Source: Phoronis australis | Lineage: Eukaryota > Phoronida > Phoronidae | Assembly: GCA_002633005.1 (NCBI GenBank) | Contig: NMRA01000613.1 | Coordinates: 200,861-247,854 of the forward strand | Direction of reading: 5' to 3' | Length of the DNA: 46,994 nt | Part shown: piece by piece, positions 31,191-44,500 of the stretch | Position numbering within the stretch: the stretch's first letter is position 1 | Layout: every line of letters starts with the position of its first letter | Program-made: the position numbers and the translations under genes | The notes under the pieces: model-generated | Database searches by the model: none | What the model was told of the DNA's origin: nothing | What the model saw: only the letters and a program-made list of their open reading frames with translations

Positions 31191-32750
31191 TGTACATAAA
31201 ATTACAGCTGTCGGCAGTTAGTATTAACAAGTAGTTAACACTGAACTACTGTTGCAGTTTTCCCACCTAGGGCTCAACTCAACACAAATGTCATGAGAAC
31301 AATTTCCACTTAGAGGTTAGAGCACAATTGCACTTCTCTGACATTCACCATTTTTATTGGTAATCATCTTCTATAGATAATCAAATGAACATAAACTAAA
31401 CTGTGTTATACATGTAAATCACTATGCAACTGCAGTGCAATGGATTCAAGCACACATATACATGCAGCACTGGTCACCTGTCCTCTACATGAAGCTCGTC
31501 AGCTGAGCGTCTGGTTGCAGCCGCGTAGTGACCAAGTTCGGGGAAGTGATCAAAGTTCATCTGCTGGCATTCATGTGAGCACTCCTGTACATGTAATTGC
31601 TGCATGGAAGTTGTTATCTAAGGTTTTTATACCGCTGACAGGCTCAAGGCCGAAACCAATGAGAACTAGGATTCCTCTTTAAATCATATAAATGATAGTA
31701 TGACTATTCGATCTGTAAACAACAAATTACAAAACATTAGAAACTAATTAATCTAAATAACAATTACTTGTCAAACGCTATTTATAATTCCGATATAAAC
31801 GTTAATTACCGTAATAAGATTCCTAGCTTATTATTTTGGTAAATCTAAACACATTACTGATCTAATTTCCATGATAACTGCATCATATTCAAACATACTT
31901 GTATTAAACTATTTAAACTTTCGTTATTTCTTATTCACGCTATTTTTCATAATAGTCAAACATATTTCTGAGCTTTCTATTNAATATTTTATTCTCCTAA
32001 TTTCATCATAAAATGTGAATGACTACAACGGAAAACAAAATTAAGGAATGAAACATTGTTATTCGTTTGTTAAACTATTATAACGCATTTTTTATTTTTA
32101 ACAGCACAACCCAGTCAGGCTATAGAATACGATCTTATTGTGACGAAAGCAATTATCGAACAAAAGAGAGCTGTCCCTCTAACCATAAAAACAAGTAGCA
32201 ATTCAGTTTATCAATCGTGTAACATATATTGGCGACTGATCAACCAGCCTGTATACAATCGAAAATTTGGGGTCAATTGGAGAGCGCAATTCATCCTCGC
32301 TCAACTGACCCGGTTTCACTGTGAAAAATTGTCTACAGATAAAAACAACTGAAGGTGAACTGGTGGCATTTCACTATATATGGAGCATGATGTGTTTGGC
32401 TCGACAAACCGAAGTACAGTACTGAAACATGTTCGTGAAAACTCAAAAATCTCTCTCATGATTCCCGCGTCATGCTCTTGGAACCTTTCATCAATAGCTA
32501 CTACAACTACTGTGGAGTTGTCTGGCATCTGTGCTCTTAAAGAAACTCCGACAAACATAAAAAATCTTTCACTAAAATAGGCGCACTGAAAGCCATCTCG
32601 AAATTGGCTGGATATGAAGACTAACTGGTTCAAACAAACCAATCTTCCCTCTACAATAGACGCCTACAACACTTACTGATACAATGTAGTTACACAGGTC
32701 TTCATCATCAAACCGCATCATACGTGTACATCAGTGAACCTTTAATCCCA
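31191..32750. other. AT-rich stretch without a supported gene
   Basis: A lone N lies at 31982. A minus-strand frame (32316-32642) includes DNSTVVVVAIDERFQEHDAG and could be spliced in phase to the exon at 33740, but the acceptor is weak. I do not call it. Confidence 0.35.
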
Positions 32751-32755
32751 GAATA

Positions 32756-33400
32756 TTGAATCTTTGCATTCCCAGTGTCAACACAACAAAACAGATAGCC
32801 TGCAGTTTTAGATTTTTAGCATCCTATCTTTGGAACTCAATAGACAACCCATCAAAAAAAAAAAAAAAAACGCAAAAACACTTCAAACTTTCCAATCACG
32901 GAATCCAAAAATTTAGAGACCAGTCTATTTTTGTGTAATTTACTTTAAGCTTTTTATACTTTATTTATCAGTTTATTTTATCTCATACTATTTACTTGCT
33001 AGACTTTAGTTTTATATTTGTCACATCTTACAACTGCAAATTTGAATTTTCATCTATTCGCTAGTTTCGTGGTAAATGTATATACATGTATATGTCGAGT
33101 TCATATTGTATCTCAACGTAGCAATTATTTATCGACATCTATGAAGTTATTTACTTCACGTAACTCATTACACTTTCATTACCTAGTGTTCTAGATTACA
33201 ATGGTTCATGTATTTTTTGTTAGTCAGCTTCTCCCCTTTTAGCTCCTACTAGTATCTTTTCATTTTATAAATAGCTGTGTATTTGTGCATGTGTAAATAA
33301 CCCTTGCTATTTTTGTTATAAATTTAATACCCTTGCTTCATCCAACTAGCCTTAAGCTGCTTTTTGTATTTGTGAATGCGCGCGTTTAAATAAAGATGTA
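32756..33400 (+). mobile_element. LINE 3' end fragment
   Basis: The frame from 32756 carries CIPSVNTTKQ and SFRFLASYLWNSIDN, the conserved block near the C terminus of many metazoan LINE reverse transcriptases (a SFRxxAxxLWNSLP type). An A run of 18 follows and disrupts it. The T-rich tail ends with aaataaag near 33390. It is 5'-truncated and inactive. Confidence 0.55.
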
Positions 33401-33739
33401 TGGTGTGTGTATGTAATCATACTGCAAGACCAACGTCCCCATATCAGTTGATACTGTCAAACAGATGTTGGCCGAGTCCCAGTTGAATGACCCACGACTT
33501 ACAATGCACCGGGATTTTCCCAAACACTATGTGGTATCATCTATGGGATTTTTTGTAGTCATTTCCCCTGGAGATTTTATGATTCTTAGTAAGAGTTCTT
33601 CAGTAACGACGGTTGATGCATTATTTCAACAACTCCAAGAATCACCAAAAATGTTAATGTCAACAAGAAAATTAACATACATGTACAAAGGTTTCCAAAA
33701 CTTAACAAAGAAAAGTTTATTTCGGCTATGAATGCTTAC

Positions 33740-34175
33740 CTAATCCACAGTTAGGACGGGAGAAGCAATTGAAACGTTTCATAATAGAAATCAGCAACTC
33801 CATCACTTTGTTGTACTTCTTGTTCATTTCCAAATTTTGCTCCTTCAAAAAATTCATAATCAGGTTCGTCTGGTCACGAGAACCCGTTTCGATGGCGATC
33901 CCAACATCTTTTGCCAATTTCACGATTTGCCGCGTTACCTCAATCGAGTGCTCTCGCACGGTCTCTCGTGTTTTTTCATGTTCATCCAGAATTGTGACTA
34001 CGGTGTATTTGGTTTGTTGATGAGCTACGTCTTGAAGAGAATGGCACACATCGTCACTGCAACCTTGGATATGTTTCAAAGTCTTGGAGTAGTGCTTTAC
34101 TAAGACATCTTGTAAATGTTCGTTGGCTTCACCAGGCATTGTTGGGGTTTTGAACCATACTATACACTGTGTAAA
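33740..34175 (-). CDS. First coding exon of an unrecognised helical protein
   Basis: The exon begins after a good acceptor (CGTTTCTTGCAG at 34176 and up) and has a 5' UTR of 36 nt. The start is an ATG at 34139 (A at -3), giving 133 codons in phase 1 to donor TTAG|GTAAGC. The peptide is almost all charged helix: MPGEANEHLQDVLVKHYS at the start, then TILDEHEKTRETVREHS, then EMNKKYNKVMELLISIMK before a Cys-containing end (FNCFSRPNCGL). No signal peptide or membrane segment is seen. The helical, coiled-coil-like look would suit an adaptor or innate-immunity protein N terminus, but that is a guess. Following exons were not found with confidence. Confidence 0.6.
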
Positions 34176-34179
34176 CTGC

Positions 34180-37100
34180 AAGAAACGCGACTACAGATTA
34201 GCTGTAACCAGATTAATCGCCAATGCAATACTGTAAATACTGAGCCTCACAATGCTAGTTCATTCTCATCTCAAGCCACAGGCAATGTGCACGACTTGCG
34301 CCTGTTTCGAACTCTCAATTTTAGGGTTGGAGTCAAACCAAATCAAGCGTGTTCTTTAATTAATCGTCAATGATTTCTGTGAAATGACCTTGTTGACAAT
34401 GGAAATAGAATCCTATCGCGGTAATGATAACGATTTTATGATGGGTAGTAACAACTGAGCCAAATTCACGATGTTGCACTTTAGCCCGCTAATCAGGACG
34501 AAACATGAAAATGCCCTGCGATCGACCAAGTTGGATTTAGCACTACCAGCAAAGCGTCGTACTGCGATATCAGAAAACAACTTTCCTCGCCAATAAATTC
34601 AATTTTTGCCAAACATTGGTCATTTAACCACGAACAAAAGGATCAAAATTTCGCATTTAAAAATACAGTGCATACATTATATTCACAGAATTCCCTGCAA
34701 TAGAGCAAGTGCACGTTTGACTGAACCCAGTCTTGCCACAGGCCTGTCGCGGCTACACACACTGGTAAAACTTATGTCGCAGTGTACTGGCTACCGGTAA
34801 CGGAGAATATAGTTTATGCGAAGGACATGTTACGCTGAAGTTGAACGAAATAAAATATTCGACGTGCACTTCAATGTTTTTTCATACAAACCACGTGAGA
34901 AGGAATTAAAGAGGGACATCGAATTCAAGTTTTGTTTTGCACGTAGGCTTACACGTAGTATAACGTGAACAGCTTTTACCGGTATGGCTGCTTAGTCAGT
35001 TCTGACGTTCTTAGAATTATTGGGTGATCTTTATATAGTAGTCGAACTCGTCTCGTGCAATATCATACAGTAAAAAAAGTTTTCGTCTGTAGAAGATGCT
35101 TTACTTACATTAACGAGCTTCCACTGACTGTTGCAACAAAAGAGTCAACACAAAACAAAGGGAATGACGTTAGTCTGGGAAATTCCGGATTGGTGTAGCG
35201 ACATCTTGTGTTAAGCTCAGATAAGTTAAAAAAACAGAAAGTCGTACCCCATAGCAGAACCCGGCGTAACTTCTCAGGTACAATGACACAATGTAATATG
35301 TTCATTATTAAATTGCAAAAATGATAACATTAATTATCATGTTCTAAAAATGTCTATCATAGCAGGGACAAGTTATTGGGGGGAGAGGGCGCCCAAACCA
35401 ATTCGACTCCATTGCCAAATTACCCCCCCCACCTTCCTATCNCTAGGACCAGCGCACTGATGGGTAGCTGCATGGGGGCTGCCTCAATTATCTGTAGTTG
35501 AGATCTAACAAAATTGATACTAAGTGCAGTGAAGCATCCTTATTTCTTACAAACTAGCTTCTAATTGTCAAAAAATCATCTATCATTTTCGTAGATACAT
35601 AAACATGTGAATCAGAAACCAACAAGCAAACCAACGCGCTTACCTTGATTTAATGTCTTAATTCCTTTTTGACTTCCTGTTTGTGAGTCTAAACCACAAA
35701 CTATACGTAATTCAATAATTCAAACAGCAATGCATTTATTTTCATCTGAATTGTGATTATATTTTTGGGAACTGCCCGAATTTAATCAATGTCTTTGAGA
35801 GTTATTTTAGATTGGCAAAAATCCTCTAAGTCTACTTTACTATTTAGGGTTATGGGATTATAGAGTTTTTCTAACTTCAGGCTGCAACTAAATTCACTGA
35901 AAATCATCAAGATTAGCTTTTAATTGTCAAAAATGAATCCGTCGAATTTCGTAGATAAGTAGACATGTAAATATCAGAATCAAACAAATGTTTTTATCGA
36001 AACGGAATGTTATAAGCAATTTCTGTAGGTATGCTCGAAGAAGATTTGTTACGGTTAACGGGGGGGGGGGGGNNNNGGGCATTCGTATTAAGGTGCATTT
36101 TTGCTAATTTCATAAGTACCTATAACGGTTCACGAGTTAAAGTTGAACTCCAAAAAACGCTGAAATCTTTGTTTATGATTTCGAGTACTTTGAGAACCCC
36201 TGTTCGACATGTACACGATCATCACAAATCGTAGCCCTGGCAGTCTTTTGTCAGGCGCAAATTCCTTACAAACAACTCCTAGCAACGATACTATACTTGA
36301 TACTACTGGAAATAGTTTGTTTTGTGGTCTTTACGATCTGCAAAATTCCACCTTTTCGATGGCGGTCAATCCTATTGCATGTTTCTCATTTTTGGTTGTT
36401 TGGGCTGAATGTCTTTCTACTGCTGTGTTGTGCACGAATGTTTTGTATTTTTGATGAAATTGAAATCGCAGCTTCCCCTCATGAATACTTGGCAGTGTCG
36501 AATTTACCTGTATAGAAGTACATGTATATAGGGACAATTCTCCCGAACCACACCGTACACCGAAAGAGGGTCCCGTCTGAAATAGGACACCTTAAGATGA
36601 AATGCTAAACATCATATCTAAGTTTAGAAAAGAGTGACAGTTCATTCCATCGTCGTGTGATCCGGCAAAAAGAGACCTTCCTCAACATCAAAACGATTTC
36701 ACAAAAAACAAGGAAACAGAGGTAATCGATTCCAACATTGGACCTTCTCTCCGTGAGCGGTTCCTAAGAATTTGTCAATGAAAACACAAGGGTGGCCCTT
36801 TGAATGTCATCAATCGCCCTTAATTATGATGAAAAGATCTATATTTTCAAAGATCAGAAAATGTGCAGCAATTGATGTTATCTGTCAGGTCATCAATTTT
36901 TCCCAAGTGATATACAATTTCGAGAAAAAACAACAAAAAAATTGAGCGTTATCCCTTGCTAGAGAGGGGTCGCTGGAAAAATATATTTTTGCACTAGCAA
37001 ATTTGTATTATTGAATTGAAAATTTTCTCGATTTTTCAAAATACAGGAATGAATGATTAAGGTCACGTTTTCAAGTGCGTTTAGACGATCTATGCTGCAA

Positions 37101-37990
37101 AAACATAGACCCTAACAACAATGTCCTGGCCAGGGTCCTCAAAGGGTAAACCATACACTGAAACTGTTGTTCTCAAATCTCGTTTATTTTGAATTCAGCA
37201 GATCTGATCGTTACAATCAGACTCACAACAGTCGTAACACATATCAAGTATTTGCAATTTTGGAATGTCCACTTCGTCCATTCTCATGACCGAAAAAGTT
37301 CAACGTCAAAAAAGCTATCAGGCCTAAGATTTTCATTCACTGGTTTAACTTTCCACGAAATTGTACTCCTTTCAATACACGTGTACTACATTCAAACCAA
37401 ACTTTTAACAAAACGTTGTGTGCGTCATTGTAAAACGTTTAACCAGGAGCGTCTCACACTGGAACAAACACACAGTGGCGGTGTGGCATCCATTAGCTGA
37501 GGTAAGTGGAATGCTACATCCCTTCCCCTTAAAATGCCTCAGATCGTGTTGTTGTTTGTTATTGTCGAACGAATTTGTAGCGCAACCCAAAAGGGTTACA
37601 TGGCAATCCAAAAAAGTGTTTTGGTGCCCCCAGATGTGCCCATGCACACATCCCCAAAGGTCTTACTAGAGATGGCCTGGGCCCTCCCCCCTTCCACTTC
37701 ACCAATGCAAAGAAATCCATGGAAAGACTTTTGTTGGAAAAGGACTTCACTGTCGCCTTTACCGTTACACAATTCTAATGGTCTCAAACACTCAGTTTTT
37801 CCTTCTGATACACAAAAAGAAATGAGCTTTTGAAGTCATTTTGCTTGACATAACTTTTCAGTACAGATAACGGCATAATTTTGTTAAACATGAGGACAAA
37901 GTTGTGTGGAATAATGCGCATGCAAGGCGTAAGCCCTCGCTTTTCTGCGAGCACGCTTCTTGTTTTAAGTTATTTGTTTGCCCATTAGCA
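34180..37990. other. No supported gene
   Basis: The stretch holds a G run followed by Ns (36061-36076), a lone N at 35442, and near-duplicate wording around 35560-35600 and 35910-35960 (gctt.taattgtcaaaaa, ttcgtagata), a diverged local repeat of about 350-bp spacing. Open frames are short and unsupported. Confidence 0.4.
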
Positions 37991-38000
37991 GGTCCTAAAT

Positions 38001-38288
38001 CGGGGTAGAGTTCAATAGCCGTCTCGCGGCGAGAAAAAACTAGTCAAAATCAAGTGCTCTCATTGAAAATACACTGGAATAACTCAAGTAATCTTGCGAA
38101 GTCTTGCCCTTTTAGCGGGTCCTGACATCATTTAACTCTACCTTCGGTAGGGTTTAGTAAAGATAAGACCATTTTAGGATATCACTAGAAAAGCAAAACT
38201 TCGCGAGACATTGTCGTGTATTTCAAATGAGGACACGTGATTTTTGTTAGATTTTTCTGGAAGCGAGACAGACACTGAACTCTACCCT
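38001..38288. mobile_element. Foldback MITE, about 290 bp
   Basis: Arms of about 75 bp pair ggggtagagttcaatagccg, tctcgc, caagtgctctcattgaaaat at the left with the inverse at 38210-38288. Pairing continues inward (cttgcgaagtcttgcccttt against aaagcaaaacttcgcgaga). The centre is a small ctaccttcggtag hairpin. Confidence 0.7.
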
Positions 38289-38761
38289 GGTGTGGTAGTT
38301 GAGAATGTCCCCCTACAGAACATGTCCCATATACCTGCATGTAGTCGAATGCTAGCATACAGGACGTTATTCAGAAAATTACCTGGATGGTCCGTTCATG
38401 CAGACAGGACATATTACAGGGGGTCATTCTTCACTTTCACACTGGCACTGAGCTCGTAAGATCTGTATAATTTGACATTTTTGATATGAAATTAACCGAT
38501 GTGGGTCCCCTGCAATCAAGTGCTTCGTGGGTTCTGTCGTAAAGACGGCACAGCTGTAGGGCCATTTATGAATCATGTCCACATGTGCCTAGCTAACGCG
38601 ATTGTCATGGTTAAAGTAACATTTGACTTTCTGGCACAGCTGACCCGACGCAACCATGTATAATAGACTTTGCGAATGGACTAAAATCAACCAAACTCAA
38701 ATTTCTATAGCAGACACAACAAAACCAGAAACAACAATGAAATGCCCAACGTCGACGGCAG

Positions 38762-38845
38762 GAATTTGATCCATATGAAAATCTATTCGACGGCATTGAG
38801 TTTTTTGGAGGCATCACGCCTGATGGAATAATAGAAGCCGAGTAA
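38762..38845 (+). CDS. Possible terminal exon of an unrecognised plus-strand gene
   Basis: After an acceptor-like GACGGCAG a 27-codon frame runs to TAA. The peptide (EFDPYENLFDGIEFFGGITP then DGIIEAE) looks strongly protein-like. The frame is open seven codons further left to a TGA. No upstream exon was found and the polypyrimidine tract is weak, so this may be a relic. Confidence 0.3.
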   Translation, partial: EFDPYENLFDGIEFFGGITPDGIIEAE

Positions 38846-39649
38846 ATACTAACCGTATAGCGTAGCCTACAATACATGTACCTGTGCACTTTTTCAGCAA
38901 ACTTCGACCCGATCTGACTGGTAACTCAAGTTTACTTTTCGTTCACACAGATTCTGCTCAAATGCCAGAAAACTTACCTTCGGTTTTTAATTGTATTCTA
39001 TTAATTTCATCTTTGTCTTTATTTGTTTATTGCTACGGTCTTTAGAGTTTCTGACTTGACTGGCTGGCCAGAGTCAGGGAAGAATCTTATGGAATGTTTC
39101 AGATGATATTTACCACCTCAACTGTAGAATCTCAGGCTGACAAGCGAAATATCGTCTCAAGCTCATGAGCCAATCCCATGACAAGAGAAATGACAGAGAA
39201 ATGTCCTGATTACGGCTCAATAACAGCCACAATGGCACATGGCATATACCGTGGGGCTAGTTCAGTGCCGCAGCATAACCTTTACCAAACATTTGTCGCC
39301 TGTTGTTCATTCACAGGAATATCGTATGATCCCTGTCGCTAGACAAATATCTGAATTTGCCTCATCTCCTTCCAAATTCAAGAAACGTTACCAAGACACA
39401 CCTCTAAGACAACATGTATAACCCCGGACAAAAGGACGTCGAGGGAGGGGATATTGTATGGGGTGAAATTTTATTTTTTTCAATGTTGACTGAGGTAGTA
39501 TAGAGGGAGAGTAAAATCAAGAATTTTGAACGTTCTGCCAAAATATGCGTTTTCCATGCGTTTGAAATATCAACAACTTCAAGAGCTTGAATATGTTTGT
39601 TGACTAATTCACGCTTGATCATGTGCAATTAGTCATGGCCTGTGAATGG

Positions 39650-40155
39650 GAAGCATTGAACTTCAAATGTGAAGGACCGATCCAATTGGAAGGCCGCACT
39701 TCAAACGGGAAGGATCTATCTTCAGATGGGCTCAAAGGCAAAAAAAGGGAATCACTGCACTTCAAAGGGCAAGGAATGGCGTTCAGACGGGTAGGACGGA
39801 CCAAATAAAGGGAAGTGTTGGCACTTCAAATGTCAAAGAACGTCCTTGAGATGGGCAGGACGGTCCAAAGAAACATGGCATTAGAAGGTTAATATTTCAC
39901 TTTCAGCTATGTTCAATAAACCAATGAGTGGGCAGGACGGTAATCTCAAATGGGAAGGATGACCTTCATATGAGGAGGTCAGATCAACGAATGAGAAGAG
40001 CGATACATCAGGTGCGAAAGAACTACCTTCAGATGGGTTCAACGATGTATAAGAACGAAGGACAGCACTTTAAGGAACGACTTTCAGATGGTTTTAATGC
40101 CGGGGACCAGGGATGGAAAGAAATGACTTCTACATGGGTTGGACGGATTCAAAAA
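39650..40155. repeat. Degenerate tandem repeat, about 65-bp period
   Basis: Repeated wording gcacttcaaa, gggaagga, cttcagatggg, aggacggtccaa recurs about seven times with heavy decay. The open plus-strand frames here are produced by the repeat. Confidence 0.65.
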
Positions 40156-40159
40156 TCAC

Positions 40160-40745
40160 ATCAATAGCTGTCTTTTGAAATAGACGTGCTTCATATTGAA
40201 ATTCACTAACCCGTCAGACTACAATCCGGTCTTTCATGGACAGGCGTTCGGCACCACCGACAGATCCCATTCAACGCAGACTGGAGGTTTTAACCTACTG
40301 TTATAAACAGCGTTGTGATTCAAAGAAAATACAAAAAAAAATCACGTTGTTGGTCTTTTTTCCATAAAGAGTCGCGTGTTGATTCACTGAAACTGCTGTG
40401 TGCGTTCTACGCAACCGTCATAAACAAACTACATGTATATGTCAATAAGTCTGGGATTTGTTGTCCTCTCAAAATGCCCTTATTAACTTCTCAGACAGAA
40501 ACCCTTAAAGCTTTTGATATCCACCCGAATTCTCCTATCATCAACTCTAAACGATTCTGTAAAACATGAAAACTAATTTGTTTGATCACACAAAATTCAT
40601 CAAAACTTGTTCGTAATTTTAAATAAATTTTCGGCTACATTGTTACAAAAATGTAATGGAAGGTTTCATCTATCCAGGCATATCATTTGTGGAGTGAACT
40701 GAATCGTCTCAAATTGATTTACTTGATTAAAATGTCTAGATCTTC
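40160..40745. other. No supported gene
   Basis: Unique-looking sequence with one short plus-strand frame (40315-40569) lacking any domain. Confidence 0.35.
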
Positions 40746-40751
40746 CGGGAC

Positions 40752-41240
40752 TCCTGTCCCCTTCACAGGAAAGATGGCAACTGCGTCCTGGTATAAGCTC
40801 TTGCGTTGTGCGACAACTGGCTGATACTGTCATCCCAAGCAGATGAGATCATGGATCTTACCCCACAACTTTTGTTAAGGGAAGGATTGGGCGCTTTGAC
40901 ATATATGGCTTCTTTTATCCCTCTTTCATGCAAGTTCTTTTCTCTACTCAGAATCTCAACATTGTCATTATTGAAGCTGTGAGCACATGAGTGGTTGTGA
41001 TAATACACCGATGACGCGGTTCCTTCTCCTCAAACTTTCAAATTGATACATTCCCCTTTTCAGCACCTGTTCCGTATCCCCGATACAATACTCTTTGCTG
41101 GCTGGTAACAGTACAGGCACTGCTCCAGTCGCACTGACGGCGTTTTCTCGGCATGGGTTCCTGAATGAATTGTACTTCCGGGTTCGCGGCAAGTTCAAAA
41201 TGGCGGTGTTTCTTCGGATGCAAATCGTGAGTGGCGCGTT
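40752..41240 (-). mobile_element. Penelope-like element 3' end (GIY-YIG), left copy of an inverted pair
   Basis: The minus strand reads YCIGDTEQVLKRGMYQ (GIY-YIG part), then after frameshifts HSFNNDNVEILSREK, RGIKEAIYVK and NPSLNKSCGVRS, the standard C-terminal blocks of the Penelope nuclease. Its 3' end (40752-40835) is the inverse of 41506-41593. Frameshifts make it inactive. Confidence 0.8.
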
Positions 41241-41427
41241 CATTTAAACTTTTTTTCGGATACTGGAACCACATTGGCAGTTTGAGAGAAGGACTTCAAC
41301 CACTCTGAGTCACCTGATGGTATGAATCAAACAGTACTGGTCAATATCACTTTTCTTCCGAAACACATAACAATGTAAACTGAAACTATCTCTTGACCAT
41401 ACAGGGACGAAACCGGGGTAAAAGTGG

Positions 41428-41597
41428 CCATAGGTCTTTATGTCAAAGCGCTCAATAGTTCCCTGAACAAACACGGTGGGGTAAGGTCCAAGATCTCGCC
41501 TGCTTGCAACGACAGTATCCGACAGGTGTTGCGCAACGCAAGAGCTCGTACCCGGACGCAGTTGCCATCTTCCTTTTGGAGGGGACGGGGCTCCTGA
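41428..41597 (+). mobile_element. Penelope-like element 3' end, right copy of an inverted pair
   Basis: On the plus strand a frame ending at TGA 41595-41597 reads LNSSLNKHGGVRSKISPAC then NDSIRQ and RARTRTQLPSSF, matching the C terminus of the left copy. The upstream part is short, so most of the element is missing. Confidence 0.75.
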
Positions 41598-41599
41598 AT

Positions 41600-44500
41600 A
41601 TCAAGGACATATTTATTAAGTTATATTAAGTAAGTCCAATTGAAACGATTCAATTGCGTCCACAACAAGTGTTGTGGATAGGAATACCTGAGAAGGTCAT
41701 TTTCAGCTTCTGAAATGAAGTCATTGTCATCTCGATTTCACCAAATAAGTTTGCTGAGCCAAATAGCATTGAAAATATTTACTCAAAAATGTTTAAAAGT
41801 ACCTCGTATCCTCAAGTTTGAATTTCGTTCTGATTTTAAAAGCATTGTGTAATATTTTAAGCAATTTAATTTGCAACATATGCTGTTTTTGTATTTCGTG
41901 GGAATTAATGACATTCTTCTGTGGCAACAGTTGACCAATCATATTTCAGACAAGATTGATTTCTGTGAAGGTCAGCCTGAATCATTTAATGTGTTCTTGG
42001 ATGGGCAATCAATTAATTGATACAATTTCATATGGAATGGATGACTAAGTGTGGTGATACTGAGCACATGGTGGAGTGTAAACAATAAACATTTTACCAA
42101 AACTGAAAAGTTTACACTCGAAGTTGCATGCAGATTTTTTCACAAATCATTCTATAAGTATATCATGACAATAAGTTAAGAAACAACCATTTGTAAGTAA
42201 AAGGGTGACCGCATCTAAAAGTCACAAGAGTTTACCAGTGAGGGACGTGTCTCATCTTGCCCTCATTTTCTTTCTCTCCTTCTTTCCAGCTACATTTTGC
42301 CCCTGGGGAATGTCGATATAAGCAGGGTGTCGTGTTTCTAAGAATGTTTTGTGCTGTTACTGAAAACGTTAGCCGTAACTTCATTAAGATGTTAGCCCAA
42401 AGAACGGCGAACAGACTCAAAAGAATAGCAGTCTTACTCGAAAACCACTAAGAGAGCGTGCCCTATTTCTTAGTTTTATTGGCTTATTGGTTCTTCGATA
42501 AAACAACACTGCATGACACCGTCTTAATGGCAGGCACTCATGAAGCAGCAAGCAAACAGGAGCGTTTGTTTATCGCAGATAAGGAGGAGGCTGAAGATTC
42601 ATTTAAGTAATAACATGTGAGATTGGTGAAATATGACTGACGCTGGTTGTAATGGCGGCTGAGTCCGCAAAGGTTGTGGAAACTACTACGTCGGCCTCAA
42701 AGTCTACCAGACAGAAACCTGGTCATTTGGAAGAAATCCATAGGGCTTCAACATTTCCTTTTCTCCCTACAAACCACTAGAACGCGGTACGACGGCTCTC
42801 AAGGCAAAACGCTAATGAAACTTGCGAAGCAGTTACATGTACATGTAGATCTCGGAAACAGGTATATGCGTTGGCGCGAAAGAGGAAAACATTCACAATC
42901 AAGCTGCTGTCAGAGCCGAGAGTGTCAGGCGAGAAGGCGCTAGTTTACTGAAATATTGTGGAGGAACTGGCTTAAGTTGTTCAAGTCGGGCAGCAACAAG
43001 AATGACGTAAGCCCCTTGGGAACTAGGAAAAAATAAGTGAGTGCGACAAAGTAGAACTACGCACATGTTCAGTTTCCCGATTCGAGCAGTGAGTGGAATA
43101 CGTGCTACATCAGTCAGTGATCTTTGAAGCGAGTTCAATGATGCCTGAGCGAAATGATCGTCACCAACACCACCGTCTTACTATCGTCAACTTGTTATCG
43201 TAATAACGTGTTCAGTTCTTCAGGTGAAATATGTATCAAGTGAAAGGAGAGAATTCACGGGAAATTGGCCTAAGTTTAGAAAAAGTGTACGCGCGGAACT
43301 TGCAGTAGTAGAGAAAAGTCGAACAAAACGTGTGTTATGAGACCCAGCAACGTCTCACTTTGTCTACTCGAACATGCCGTACAATTGTTATGAACACACG
43401 CTAAGTCTTCCCGAAATTACTTGTAACTTGACAATAAATCTCCTGTAAGTTGACTAGGCTGTTTTAAGTGCATGTTAACTACAGGCGTAGGAAGTGGGGA
43501 CGGGAAAGGAAGCCAAGCGCCGCCACTCATGGAACGAATCTACGACTGACGAGCCACTGAGACTACAATATGTATGGCTCAGAGCCTGAGTTCGCAACGA
43601 CAGCGGGAAGTGGGCGAAGAATGTGTGGAAGAGATGGCAACCCCGATGTTGGGCTCATATTTTGTTTCGCTTATGGGAATGTCTATATTTTTACGGCCTC
43701 CTTTATCTCTTGGTAACCGACGACAACCTTATGTCCCCTGTCTAAGATGTAGAGCGTCTCAAGTGTTTAAGTCAATGTGCCTGTATTTGAAGCGACGCTT
43801 ACCTCTAAATTTAGGTGCATGCACCCGTGTTCTAAACAATGATCAAGTTCATTTTTAGAAATGATATATTATTTAGGATATAAAAAGTGCCATAATACGC
43901 AATTCAAACACATACTACGACAATGGGTACCCGATCTACACCTCTATCGAAGTTTCCTTTCTCTTGAACACGTTTCTCACAAGTAGCATTTCTATTCCCC
44001 TGTACCACACATCATTCATGAGGACTGCATTTTATACACACCACGTAACGTTTGTATAAAATTTTGTCATGAGAAAAGGAAGGTGTTCGTTCGAGAATAT
44101 AGTAGTACACTTACAGTGTAGCTGGTCAGAAAAGATGTGTTTTCATATTACTAAAAAGATTGCTATGCACGAATGCAGATTATGTCTACGGTCAGTAAAC
44201 GAAATTGATGCCAACTTATGACATGTGTGTGATTGGGGTAAACTGGCGGCACTTTGATGAAAAATAGGATTTTAGGGTATGAAAAATATGGTGCTTGTCT
44301 CATTTCTACAGCGCAATAAAATATAACACATATATTTCAAGTGAATTTATAAAAAGGATAATTTTGCACACTAACTCGTCCACGCATGAAGTTCACGAAT
44401 CAAGACCTCAGGAAATCAAACTTTGCCATGCATACGTGTAGGCAATAACTAAATATTTCGCTCCGTAACCAGATATGTACCACTCGCCACACTGAAAATG

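Noticed and set aside
39623-40167. Plus-strand ORFs with repeated Gly/Lys/Arg peptides
   Set aside because: They are translations of the degenerate 65-bp tandem repeat.
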